Shown here piece by piece: positions 27,074-35,761 of a stretch of 64,000 nt of DNA (positions within the stretch are counted from its first letter, which is position 1; every line of letters begins with the position of its first letter). Below the pieces are notes generated by a model. That model searched no databases and was not told where the DNA came from. It worked only from the letters and a program-made list of their open reading frames with translations. A program made the translations under genes and the position numbers. Where the stretch lies: NCBI RefSeq assembly GCF_945906775.1, contig NZ_CAMDRE010000001.1:434001-498000 (forward strand), read 5' to 3'. Source of the DNA: Citrobacter sp. Marseille-Q6884 (GTDB lineage: Bacteria > Pseudomonadota > Gammaproteobacteria > Enterobacterales > Enterobacteriaceae).

Positions 27074-27122
27074 CCATAAGCTTCTCGTATGACCGTTTTG
27101 CCAGAGCGCTGAGGCATACTTT

Positions 27123-27986
27123 TTGGTATGCACACATTCTCATAGTGATGAGGGAAACGCTCTGGATACTGCGGCGCACGGGACACTCACACGGGGCTGG
27201 CAGGCCGAACTGGACCTGCGGTTTACCCGAAGCGAGCACAAAACGGTGCTCGCTTCGGCTCGCCATGTGGGTCCCCTGACGGTACAACGCCCGTTCTATC
27301 CGGAAAAAGACGTTTGCCATCTCTATTTGCTTCATCCTCCTGGCGGGATTGTCGGTGGCGACGAACTGCGTATCTCAGTCACGCTGGAGGAACAAAGCCA
27401 CGCGTTAATCACCATGCCCGGTGCGGGAAAGTTTTATCGCAGCCGTGGCCCACAAGCGGTGCTGCGTCAGACTTTTACGCTCGCACCGCAAGCCACCCTG
27501 GAGTGGCTTCCACAGGATACGATCCTCTTTCCCGGCGCAAACGCCCATATTCAGTCGGTGTTTCATTTGACTAACGACAGCCGTCTGCTGGCCTGGGATC
27601 TCTGTTGCCTGGGTCGGCCTGTGATGCACGAAAGCTTCTGCCACGGCACGTTACACAACCGTCTGGAAGTGTGGCGAGAGGGTCTGCCGTTGCTGATTGA
27701 ACGACTACATATTCACAGCGGCGAGCTGAATATCCTTGCCCATCAACCCTGGGTCGGCACGCTGCTGTGTTATCCGGCCACGGAAAGCATGCTGGAAGGG
27801 ACGCGTGAGCGGCTTGCCCCCCTCGGTGATTATGCCGGGGCAACGCGGGTCGATTCCCTGCTCACCGTCCGTTTTCTTTCAAACGACAACCTGATCGTGG
27901 GTGGCGTGATGCGCGATATCTGGCAATTTTTGCGCCCATTACTGACTCAAAAATCTCCCGTACTGCCCCGAATCTGGCAAACATAA
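27123..27986 (+). CDS. ureD: Urease accessory protein UreD
   Basis: A urease metallochaperone that joins UreF and UreG on the apoenzyme to insert nickel. The body from GWQAELDLRF on (HVGPLTVQRPFYPE, LLHPPGGIVGGD, TMPGAGKFYRS, LPQDTILFPGA) is closely like Klebsiella UreD (270 aa). The start is unclear: no in-frame ATG precedes the conserved region. TTG 27123 (GAGG about 8 bases before) or a downstream CTG at 27162 (AGGGA before) are possible. The end is certain, the start is not. Confidence 0.9.
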   Translation: MVCTHSHSDEGNALDTAAHGTLTRGWQAELDLRFTRSEHKTVLASARHVGPLTVQRPFYPEKDVCHLYLLHPPGGIVGGDELRISVTLEEQSHALITMPGAGKFYRSRGPQAVLRQTFTLAPQATLEWLPQDTILFPGANAHIQSVFHLTNDSRLLAWDLCCLGRPVMHESFCHGTLHNRLEVWREGLPLLIERLHIHSGELNILAHQPWVGTLLCYPATESMLEGTRERLAPLGDYAGATRVDSLLTVRFLSNDNLIVGGVMRDIWQFLRPLLTQKSPVLPRIWQT

Positions 27987-27996
27987 GAGAGTCCCT

Positions 27997-28299
27997 ATGG
28001 AACTGACCCCCAGAGAAAAAGACAAGCTGTCGCTCTTTACTGCCGCGTTGGTGGCTGAGCGCCGTCTGGCCCGTGGGTTGAAGCTCAATTACCCGGAATC
28101 CGTGGCGCTGATTAGCGCCTTCATTATGGAAGGTGCGCGTGACGGTAAAACCGTCGCTTCACTGATGGAGGACGGTCGCCACGTTCTGACGCGCGATCAG
28201 GTGATGGAGGGCGTTCCGGAGATGATCCCGGACATTCAGGTTGAAGCGACTTTCCCGGACGGTTCAAAGCTGGTCACCGTTCATAATCCGATCATATAG
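27997..28299 (+). CDS. ureA: Urease subunit gamma
   Basis: 100 residues, the standard size of the enterobacterial urease gamma chain (MELTPREKDKLSLFTAALVAERR). It is a structural subunit of the (UreABC)3 enzyme that hydrolyses urea to ammonia and carbamate in the cytoplasm. It starts 10 bases after ureD; ureB follows after 8 bases. Separate gamma and beta genes exclude the fused Helicobacter type. Confidence 0.97.
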   Translation: MELTPREKDKLSLFTAALVAERRLARGLKLNYPESVALISAFIMEGARDGKTVASLMEDGRHVLTRDQVMEGVPEMIPDIQVEATFPDGSKLVTVHNPII

Positions 28300-28307
28300 G
28301 AGCGGCA

Positions 28308-28628
28308 ATGATCCCTGGTGAATATAAGATCCTGGCGGGCAATATCGCCATCAACGCGGGACGAAAAACCTGCACGATCGTCGTGGAAAATCATGGTGAT
28401 CGGCCCGTTCAGGTCGGATCACATTACCACTTTTATGAGGTCAATCCCGCGCTGCGTTTCGACCGGCAAAAAGCATTGGGCTTTCGTCTGAATATTCCAG
28501 CAGGCACCGCAGTACGTTTTGAGCCCGGGCAAAAGCGGGAAGTCGAGTTGGTCTACGTCGCAGGCGCACAGCAGATCGTTGGTTTTCGCGGCGCAGTGAT
28601 GGGCGCGCTGGAGGCAGACAATGCGTGA
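28308..28628 (+). CDS. ureB: Urease subunit beta
   Basis: A 106-residue urease beta chain beginning MIPGEYKILAGNIAINAGRK, with the conserved VGSHYHFYEVNPALRFDR and the C-terminal VGFRGAVMGALE. It has a GGAG ribosome site just upstream (taggagcggcaATG) and overlaps ureC by 8 bases. Confidence 0.97.
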   Translation: MIPGEYKILAGNIAINAGRKTCTIVVENHGDRPVQVGSHYHFYEVNPALRFDRQKALGFRLNIPAGTAVRFEPGQKREVELVYVAGAQQIVGFRGAVMGALEADNA

Positions 28629-30324
28629 ACTCTCCCGACAGGCGTATGCCGACATGTTTGGCCCCACCACCGGCGACAAAGTGCGTCTGGCCGATACCGA
28701 ACTGTGGATCGAGGTGGAAAACGATCTCACCACTTACGGTGAAGAGGTTAAATTCGGCGGAGGGAAAGTGATCCGCGATGGAATGGGCCAGGGACAAATG
28801 CGCGCCGACGCCTGTGTGGATCTGGTGATCACCAACGCGCTGATCGTCGATCACTGGGGGATCGTCAAAGCGGATATCGGCATTAAAGACGGCAGGATTG
28901 CCGCCATTGGCAAAGCGGGCAACCCGGATATACAACCTGACGTCACGATCCCGATTGGTGTGGGTACTGAAGCGATCGCCGGCGAAGGTAAGATCGTTAC
29001 TGCAGGCGGAGTGGATACGCATATTCACTGGATCTGCCCGCAGCAGGCGGAAGAGGCGCTGGTTTCCGGGGTCACAACAATGATCGGCGGCGGTACAGGA
29101 CCAGCCGCTGGAACCCATGCGACAACGTGTACACCGGGTCCGTGGTATATCGCCCGCATGTTACAGGCAGCAGACGCGCTGCCGGTCAATATCGGCTTTC
29201 TCGGCAAAGGCAATGGCTCCTGTCCTGATGCGCTGCGCGAACAGGTCGCCGCTGGCGCAATCGGTCTGAAGATCCATGAAGATTGGGGCGCAACGCCTGC
29301 GGCGATTGACTGTGCGTTAACCGTTGCTGATGAGATGGACATTCAGGTCGCGCTGCACAGCGATACGCTGAATGAATCCGGTTTTGTGGAAGATACGCTG
29401 GCGGCCATTGGCGATCGCACCATTCATACCTTCCATACCGAAGGCGCTGGCGGTGGCCATGCGCCGGATATCATCACCGCCTGCACGCACGCCAATATTC
29501 TGCCCTCCTCGACCAACCCGACGCTGCCTTACACCGTCAACACGATCGACGAACATCTGGACATGCTGATGGTTTGTCATCATCTCGACCCGGATATTGC
29601 CGAAGATGTGGCGTTTGCCGAATCACGCATTCGCAGAGAAACGATCGCCGCCGAAGACGTGCTGCACGATATCGGCGCGTTTTCGCTGACCTCATCAGAT
29701 TCCCAGGCAATGGGACGCGTAGGAGAAGTGATCCTGCGAACCTGGCAGGTAGCGCATCGCATGAAAGTCCAGCGTGGCGCGCTGGCGGAAGAAACGGGCG
29801 ACAACGATAACCAGCGAGTGAAACGCTACATCGCCAAATACACCATTAATCCGGCGCTGACTCATGGCATCGCCCACGAAGTGGGGTCTGTCGAGGTCGG
29901 GAAACTGGCAGATCTGGTGCTCTGGTCGCCTGCGTTTTTCGGTGTGAAGCCTGCCACCATCATTAAGGGCGGGATGATTGCCTGTGCGCCGATGGGCGAC
30001 ATCAACGCCTCAATCCCGACGCCGCAGCCGGTACATTACCGCATGATGTTCGGGGCGCTGGGCACCGCTCGCCATCACAGCCGCCTGACATTTATTTCGC
30101 AAGCGGCAGATGCACTCCACATCCCGCAACAGCTCAATCTGCACAGTGCCATCGCGGTGGTAAAGGGCTGCCGAACGGTGAAAAAAGCCGACATGATCCA
30201 CAACAGCCTACAACCCAATATTACCGTCGATGCCCAAACCTACGAGGTACGCATTGATGGGGAATTGATCACCAGCGAAGCGGCAGATGTGCTGCCGATG
30301 GCGCAACGTTACTTTCTATTTTAA
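28621..30324 (+). CDS. ureC: Urease subunit alpha (catalytic)
   Basis: 567 residues, exactly the Klebsiella UreC length, so the active-site numbering carries over. The nickel ligands H134 and H136 are in DTHIHW, the carbamylated lysine is in LKIHEDWG (K217), and the flap Cys and catalytic His (C319, H320) are in MVCHHLD. The whole active site is present, so the enzyme should be functional once matured by UreDEFG. It is the largest gene of the operon. Confidence 0.98.
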   Translation: MRELSRQAYADMFGPTTGDKVRLADTELWIEVENDLTTYGEEVKFGGGKVIRDGMGQGQMRADACVDLVITNALIVDHWGIVKADIGIKDGRIAAIGKAGNPDIQPDVTIPIGVGTEAIAGEGKIVTAGGVDTHIHWICPQQAEEALVSGVTTMIGGGTGPAAGTHATTCTPGPWYIARMLQAADALPVNIGFLGKGNGSCPDALREQVAAGAIGLKIHEDWGATPAAIDCALTVADEMDIQVALHSDTLNESGFVEDTLAAIGDRTIHTFHTEGAGGGHAPDIITACTHANILPSSTNPTLPYTVNTIDEHLDMLMVCHHLDPDIAEDVAFAESRIRRETIAAEDVLHDIGAFSLTSSDSQAMGRVGEVILRTWQVAHRMKVQRGALAEETGDNDNQRVKRYIAKYTINPALTHGIAHEVGSVEVGKLADLVLWSPAFFGVKPATIIKGGMIACAPMGDINASIPTPQPVHYRMMFGALGTARHHSRLTFISQAADALHIPQQLNLHSAIAVVKGCRTVKKADMIHNSLQPNITVDAQTYEVRIDGELITSEAADVLPMAQRYFLF

Positions 30325-30333
30325 GGAGCCGAG

Positions 30334-30792
30334 ATGCTGTTTCTGACACAACGTATTGACACCTCTGCCGCTGCGACCGCCACGCTGACGTTACCCATTG
30401 ATGTGCGCGTCAAAAGTCGGGCGAAAGTACACCTGAATGACGGTCGCGAAGCGGGTCTGATGCTACCGCGCGGCCTGTTGCTACGCGGCGGTGACCGTCT
30501 GAGTACGGAAGACGGTACGGTCGTCGTGGAAATTATCGCGGCTGACGAAGCGGTTTCCGTCGTGCGCTGCGCCGATCCGTTTCTGCTCGCCAAAGCCTGC
30601 TATCACCTGGGCAACCGCCACGTACCGCTACAAATTCTGCCCGATGAACTGCGCTACCACCACGATCATGTGCTGGATGACATGCTGCGCCAGTTCAACC
30701 TGCAGGTCACATTTGCCCATCTGCCGTTTGAGCCGGAAGCTGGCGCATATGCCAGCGAGTCTCACGGACATCATCACAGCCATGCCCACTGA
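30334..30792 (+). CDS. ureE: Urease accessory protein UreE (nickel chaperone)
   Basis: A 152-residue nickel carrier that hands Ni to UreG. The N-terminal peptide-binding domain and the C-terminal metal-binding domain with LGNRHVPLQI are recognisable. The protein ends in a short His-rich tail (SHGHHHSHAH), shorter than in Klebsiella, which suggests some nickel-storage capacity. Its stop shares a base with the ureF start (TGATG). Confidence 0.96.
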   Translation: MLFLTQRIDTSAAATATLTLPIDVRVKSRAKVHLNDGREAGLMLPRGLLLRGGDRLSTEDGTVVVEIIAADEAVSVVRCADPFLLAKACYHLGNRHVPLQILPDELRYHHDHVLDDMLRQFNLQVTFAHLPFEPEAGAYASESHGHHHSHAH

Positions 30793-31463
30793 TGCGTGAA
30801 ACCCAACAGCTGCGCCTGATGCAGCTCGCCAGCAGCAGTTTACCGGTGGGATCGTTTACCTGGTCTCAGGGACTTGAGTGGGCGGTGGAGGCCGGCTGGG
30901 TAAAAAGTGCTGATGACTTTTCTCGCTGGCAGATCCAGCAAATGGAACAGAACTTTTTTACCGTCGATTTACCGCTGTTCGCCCGGCTTTACCACGCCTG
31001 CGAACAGAACGATTTTACCGCCGCCCGCCGCTGGACAGCCTGGTTGCTGGCCTGTCGGGAAACCCGCGAACTGCGTGAAGAAGAACGTAGCAGAGGGATC
31101 GCATTTACGCGTCTGGTGGCGGACTGGGAGCCGGATTTCCCCCCGCAATGGCGTACACTCTTTGCCGACAGCCAGCTCTGTGGTTTGGCCTGGCTGGGCG
31201 TACGCTGGAACCTCCCTCTCGCGGATCTCGCCCTGAGCTTCGGCTACAGCTGGATCGAGAGCGCGGTGATGGCCGGGGTCAAACTGGTTCCTTTTGGGCA
31301 ACAGGCGGCGCAACGGTTGATCATGTCGCTTTGCGATCGTTATGCGCAGGGCCTGACACAAGCGCTGGCATGCCCTGATAACAGCGTGGGGTCAGCGACT
31401 CCCCTGGCCGCCATCGCCTCATCCCGGCATGAAACCCAATATTGCCGATTATTCCGCTCCTGA
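30792..31463 (+). CDS. ureF: Urease accessory protein UreF
   Basis: A 223-residue all-helical activation factor, gatekeeper for GTP hydrolysis by UreG in the UreDFG complex. LMQLASSSLPVGSFTWSQGLEWAV is the conserved N-terminal block, and the C-terminal RHETQYCRLFRS is the conserved tail that contacts UreD. It overlaps ureE by one base, and ureG starts 10 bases after its stop. Confidence 0.96.
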   Translation: MRETQQLRLMQLASSSLPVGSFTWSQGLEWAVEAGWVKSADDFSRWQIQQMEQNFFTVDLPLFARLYHACEQNDFTAARRWTAWLLACRETRELREEERSRGIAFTRLVADWEPDFPPQWRTLFADSQLCGLAWLGVRWNLPLADLALSFGYSWIESAVMAGVKLVPFGQQAAQRLIMSLCDRYAQGLTQALACPDNSVGSATPLAAIASSRHETQYCRLFRS

Positions 31464-31473
31464 GGAGACAAAA

Positions 31474-32091
31474 ATGCGTGAATATAAACATCCCCTGCGC
31501 GTTGGCGTGGGCGGTCCGGTCGGTTCCGGTAAAACGGCGCTGCTGGAAGCGTTATGCAAAGCCATGCGCACCACTTACCAACTGGCAGTGGTAACCAACG
31601 ATATCTACACCAAAGAGGATCAGCGCATTCTCACCGAAGCGGGCGCACTGGAGCCGGACAGGATTGTGGGTGTGGAAACGGGCGGCTGCCCGCATACAGC
31701 GATCCGCGAAGATGCGTCGATGAATCTGGCCGCAGTAGAAGCACTCAGCGAGAAATTCGGCAATCTGGATCTGATCTTCGTTGAAAGCGGCGGTGATAAC
31801 CTGAGTGCCACCTTCAGCCCGGAATTAGCCGATCTGACGATCTACGTGATCGACGTAGCCGAAGGCGAGAAGATCCCGCGTAAAGGTGGACCGGGGATCA
31901 CAAAATCTGATTTTCTGGTGATCAACAAAACCGACCTCGCGCCTTATGTCGGTGCGTCGCTGGAGGTTATGGAGCGTGACACCCTGCGTATGCGAGGCGA
32001 GCGCCCCTGGACGTTTAGCAATTTAAAATCAGGCGAGGGTCTGGCTAAAATTATCGCGTTTCTGGAAGAGAAAGGGATGCTGCGGGTGTAG
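31474..32091 (+). CDS. ureG: Urease accessory GTPase UreG
   Basis: A 205-residue SIMIBI-class GTPase that powers nickel insertion. Motifs are GGPVGSGKTALLEAL (P-loop), the nickel-binding Cys-Pro-His in TGGCPHTAIRED, ESGGDNLSATFSPELAD (switch) and NKTDLAPYVG (base recognition). I start at ATG 31474 with GAGGAG 7-8 bases upstream; the open frame before it lies inside ureF. It is the last gene of ureDABCEFG. No urea-responsive ureR or nickel permease gene lies beside it. Confidence 0.97.
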   Translation: MREYKHPLRVGVGGPVGSGKTALLEALCKAMRTTYQLAVVTNDIYTKEDQRILTEAGALEPDRIVGVETGGCPHTAIREDASMNLAAVEALSEKFGNLDLIFVESGGDNLSATFSPELADLTIYVIDVAEGEKIPRKGGPGITKSDFLVINKTDLAPYVGASLEVMERDTLRMRGERPWTFSNLKSGEGLAKIIAFLEEKGMLRV

Positions 32092-32110
32092 TGCGGTGTT
32101 GTGCTGTAAT

Positions 32111-32138
32111 TGCCCGGTGACGCTGCGTCTACCGGGCA
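32111..32138. terminator. Hairpin between ureG and tsaD
   Basis: tgcccggt gacgctgcgtct accgggca, an 8-bp stem of REP-like sequence between the converging ureG and tsaD ends. It probably ends both transcripts. Confidence 0.65.
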
Positions 32139-32151
32139 AGACAGAAAGCGC

Positions 32152-33165
32152 TTACGCCGCAGGCAACTCCGCCAGCGGCCAGCGTGGGCGTACGGTGACA
32201 CCGAGGTCGGCCGTTGCGCCGGCTTTAAAACGCACCATGCCCGCATACGCGATCATCGCGCCGTTATCGGTACAAAATTCCGGGCGCGCATAAAACACTT
32301 CGCCACGACGCTTTTGCATCATCTCCGCCAGTTTCGCACGCAGGGTACGGTTCGCACTCACCCCACCCGCCATCACCAGGCGTTTAAAACCGGTTTGATC
32401 CAACGCGCGTTTGCACTTGATCATCAACGTATCCACCACCGCATCTTCGAAGGCGCGGGCGATATCCGCACGGGTCTGATCGTCGTTTCCGTTATTGCGA
32501 ATGGTATTTGCTGCAAAGGTCTTCAAACCGGAAAAGCTGAAATCGAGTCCCGGACGGTCAGTCATAGGACGTGGGAAAACAAAACGTTTTTCTACGCCCT
32601 GTGATGCCAGCTTAGACAACATCGGGCCGCCAGGATAATCCAGCCCCAGCAGCTTGGCCGTTTTATCGAATGCTTCACCCGCAGCATCATCGATCGATTC
32701 GCCCAGCAGTTCATACTGGCCGATCCCGGTGACGCTAATCAGTTGGGTATGTCCCCCCGAAACCAGCAGCGCGACAAACGGATATTCCGGCGGATTGTCT
32801 TCCAGCATCGGTGCCAGCAGATGTCCTTCCATATGGTGAACAGGAATTGCCGGTACGTTCCAGGCGAACGCCAGCGAGCGACCAACCGTTGCGCCGACCA
32901 GCAGTGCGCCAACCAGACCCGGACCTGCGGTATAGGCCACCGCATCGATGTCTTTTGCCGTCAGGTTCGCTTCTTTTAATGCCGCCTGAATCAGCGGCAC
33001 AGTTTTGCGCACGTGATCGCGCGAAGCCAGTTCAGGCACCACGCCGCCGTAGTCAGCGTGTAATTTCACCTGACTATACAATTGGTTGGCTAACAGACCT
33101 TTTTCATCGTCGTAAATGGCGATGCCGGTTTCATCGCAGGATGTTTCAATTCCCAGTACACGCAT
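32152..33165 (-). CDS. tsaD: tRNA t6A37 threonylcarbamoyltransferase TsaD
   Basis: A 337-residue ASKHA-fold enzyme that transfers threonylcarbamoyl to A37 of ANN-decoding tRNAs, together with TsaB and TsaE. MRVLGIETSCDETGIAIYDD is the ATPase phosphate-1 motif, HHMEGH supplies metal-binding His, and LVSGGHTQL and MAGGVSANRTLR are conserved. It is divergent from rpsU, the usual arrangement. Confidence 0.98.
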   Translation of the reverse strand: MRVLGIETSCDETGIAIYDDEKGLLANQLYSQVKLHADYGGVVPELASRDHVRKTVPLIQAALKEANLTAKDIDAVAYTAGPGLVGALLVGATVGRSLAFAWNVPAIPVHHMEGHLLAPMLEDNPPEYPFVALLVSGGHTQLISVTGIGQYELLGESIDDAAGEAFDKTAKLLGLDYPGGPMLSKLASQGVEKRFVFPRPMTDRPGLDFSFSGLKTFAANTIRNNGNDDQTRADIARAFEDAVVDTLMIKCKRALDQTGFKRLVMAGGVSANRTLRAKLAEMMQKRRGEVFYARPEFCTDNGAMIAYAGMVRFKAGATADLGVTVRPRWPLAELPAA

Positions 33166-33230
33166 GACTTATTTTACCTCGCTCTAATACCGCGCAGTGT
33201 AGGTCGAATGCGGGTTGATGTAAAACTTTG

Positions 33231-33260
33231 TTCGCCCAGGAGAGAAGCCTCGTGTATACT
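33231..33260 (+). promoter_or_regulatory. Candidate rpsU-dnaG-rpoD promoter P1
   Basis: TTCGCC, 18 bases, then TATACT at 33255-33260, upstream of rpsU on the plus strand. In E. coli the macromolecular-synthesis operon has two such promoters in this gap. This is the upstream one. Confidence 0.6.
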
Positions 33261-33301
33261 CCTTGTCCTTATAAAAGTCCCTTTCAAAATCGCGTCGGTG
33301 C

Positions 33302-33331
33302 TTTACAAAGCAGCAGCAATTGCAGTAAAAT
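33302..33331 (+). promoter_or_regulatory. Candidate rpsU-dnaG-rpoD promoter P2
   Basis: TTTACA (33302-33307), 18 bases, TAAAAT (33326-33331), about 70 bases before the rpsU start. Near-consensus sigma70 elements, in the position of the second E. coli rpsU promoter. Confidence 0.6.
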
Positions 33332-33362
33332 TCCGCACCATTTTGAAATAAGCTGGCGTTGA

Positions 33363-33617
<255 letters not shown>

Positions 33618-33662
33618 TTCATTGAGAGCCAAAGCTCTCAATTCAGACTGAGTTGTAGTTGT

Positions 33663-33700
33663 AAGGCCGTGCTTCCGAAAGGAATGCGCGGCTTATTTTC
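33663..33700 (+). terminator. Intra-operon terminator T1 after rpsU
   Basis: aaggccgtgcttcc gaaa ggaatgcgcggctt followed by attttc lies in the rpsU-dnaG gap, where E. coli has the partial terminator T1 that keeps DnaG levels low. Confidence 0.8.
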
Positions 33701-33703
33701 GTT

Positions 33704-33830
33704 TATACACGTCATCATTCAAGCTGCCTCTGAGTTGGCTGCAGTCGCTCACCCCAGTCACGTACTGATGTACGCTCCTGAGGATTCGCTCCCTTGCCGC
33801 CTTGATGCATCCTGAATGATTTTGTGTATA
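33704..33830. repeat. ERIC element between rpsU and dnaG
   Basis: This 127-bp imperfect palindrome has outer arms tatacac ... gtgtata. Its centre carries the ERIC core on both arms: CGCTCACCCCAGTCACGTAC and ATGTACGCTCCTGAGGATTC. Length and core match the enterobacterial repetitive intergenic consensus (IRU). It ends 25 bases before the dnaG ATG, so it is transcribed within the operon and would fold into a long hairpin just upstream of the dnaG ribosome site. Confidence 0.9.
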
Positions 33831-33855
33831 TGAGTCATCAAAAAAACAGGGGCCT

Positions 33856-35601
33856 ATGGCTGGACGAATTCCTCGCGTTTTTATCAATGACCTGCTGGCA
33901 AGAACCGACATCGTCGATCTCATCGACGCGCGGGTAAAGCTGAAAAAGCAGGGCAAAAATTATCACGCGTGCTGTCCGTTCCATAACGAAAAAACCCCCT
34001 CTTTCACCGTAAATGGTGAAAAACAGTTTTATCACTGCTTTGGATGTGGCGCGCATGGCAACGCCGTCGATTTTCTCATGAACTACGACAAGCTCGAGTT
34101 TGTGGAGACCGTCGAAGAACTGGCCGCAATGCACAACCTCGAAGTGCCTTATGAAGCAGGCAGTGGCCCCAGTCAGATAGAGCGCCATCAACGGCAAAGT
34201 CTTTATCAATTGATGGACGGCCTGAACACGTTTTATCAACAGTCTTTGATGCAGCCCGCCGCTACCCCTGCGCGCCAGTACCTGGAAAAGCGAGGATTAA
34301 GTAGCGACGTTATCACCCGTTTTGCCATTGGTTTTGCCCCCCCCGGCTGGGACAACGTCCTGAAACGGTTTGGTGGCAATTCTGAAAATCGCAAATCGCT
34401 GATCGACGCGGGTATGTTGGTGACCAACGATCAAGGACGCAGTTACGATCGCTTCCGCGAACGGGTCATGTTCCCCATCCGCGACAAACGTGGTCGGGTG
34501 ATTGGTTTTGGTGGACGCGTGCTGGGTGATGCCCTGCCGAAATACCTGAACTCCCCGGAAACCGATATTTTCCATAAAGGTCGCCAGCTGTATGGCCTTT
34601 ATGAAGCCCAGCAGGATAACGCCGATCCGCAGCGCCTGTTAGTGGTAGAAGGCTATATGGATGTGGTGGCGCTGGCGCAATACGGCATTAACTACGCCGT
34701 GGCTTCCCTTGGGACGTCAACTACCGCCGATCATATCCAGTTGTTGTTCCGTGCAACGAACAACGTGATTTGCTGTTACGACGGCGACCGCGCAGGACGC
34801 GACGCCGCCTGGCGTGCGCTGGAAACCGCGCTGCCTTATATGACAGACGGTCGTCAGTTGCGTTTTATGTTTTTACCTGACGGCGAAGATCCTGACACGC
34901 TGGTACGTAAAGAAGGGAAAGAGGCTTTTGAAGCCCGGATGGAGCAGGCCCTGCCGCTCTCCGCGTTTCTCTTTAATACTCTATTGCCGCAGGTCGATTT
35001 GAGTACGCCAGACGGACGTGCACAGCTAAGCACATTAGCGCTGCCGTTGATCACTCAGGTCCCGGGCGAAACGTTGCGCATCTATCTGCGACAAGAGTTG
35101 GGAAACAAGCTCGGCATTCTGGATGACAGCCAGCTTGAACGTTTAATGCCAAAACTGGCAGAAAATGGGGCTTCCCGACCGGTTCCGCAGCTAAAACGCA
35201 CGACCATGCGTATACTGATAGGGTTACTGGTACAGAACCCGGACTTAGCACCGCGGGTTCCGCCCTTAGGCGCCCTGGATCAAAATAAGCTGCCTGGACT
35301 TGGCTTATTCAGGGAACTGGTCAACACTTGTCTGTCTCAGCCAGGTCTGACCACCGGACAACTGTTAGAACACTACCGTGGCACAAATGATGCTGCAACC
35401 CTTGAAAAACTGTCGATGTGGGACGATATAGCAGATAAAGATATCGCAGAAAAAACCTTCACCGACTCGCTCAACCATATGTTTGATTCGATGCTTGAAC
35501 TACGCCAGGAAGAGTTGATTGCGCGTGAGCGCACACACGGTTTAAGCAGCGAAGAACGCCGGGAACTCTGGACACTGAACCAGGAACTGGCCAGGAAGTG
35601 A
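33856..35601 (+). CDS. dnaG: DNA primase
   Basis: 581 residues, the size of E. coli DnaG, which makes RNA primers for replication and binds DnaB. The N-terminal CHC2 zinc domain shows ACCPFHNEKTPSF and HCFGCGAHG. The central TOPRIM core has VVEGYMDVVAL and CYDGDRAGRDAAWRAL, and the C-terminal DnaB-binding helical domain spans about residues 435-581. It follows rpsU across a terminator and an ERIC element. Confidence 0.98.
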   Translation: MAGRIPRVFINDLLARTDIVDLIDARVKLKKQGKNYHACCPFHNEKTPSFTVNGEKQFYHCFGCGAHGNAVDFLMNYDKLEFVETVEELAAMHNLEVPYEAGSGPSQIERHQRQSLYQLMDGLNTFYQQSLMQPAATPARQYLEKRGLSSDVITRFAIGFAPPGWDNVLKRFGGNSENRKSLIDAGMLVTNDQGRSYDRFRERVMFPIRDKRGRVIGFGGRVLGDALPKYLNSPETDIFHKGRQLYGLYEAQQDNADPQRLLVVEGYMDVVALAQYGINYAVASLGTSTTADHIQLLFRATNNVICCYDGDRAGRDAAWRALETALPYMTDGRQLRFMFLPDGEDPDTLVRKEGKEAFEARMEQALPLSAFLFNTLLPQVDLSTPDGRAQLSTLALPLITQVPGETLRIYLRQELGNKLGILDDSQLERLMPKLAENGASRPVPQLKRTTMRILIGLLVQNPDLAPRVPPLGALDQNKLPGLGLFRELVNTCLSQPGLTTGQLLEHYRGTNDAATLEKLSMWDDIADKDIAEKTFTDSLNHMFDSMLELRQEELIARERTHGLSSEERRELWTLNQELARK

Positions 35602-35761
35602 AAAACAAAAGTATTTAACGGCTTAACTGCCGAATATCGTTCGGGAAGACCCCGACAGCCGCACGGAGAGGCAGCGGCAAAATATAAGTATGCCCTCGTT
35701 TTGCCGTTGGCGGTTTTACCGCCCAACACCAATCAAACGAATTAAGTGTGGATACCGTCTT

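Noticed and set aside
33693..33956. Minus-strand frame over the ERIC element and the start of dnaG
   Set aside because: Composed of ERIC repeat sequence and the antisense of dnaG, not a gene.
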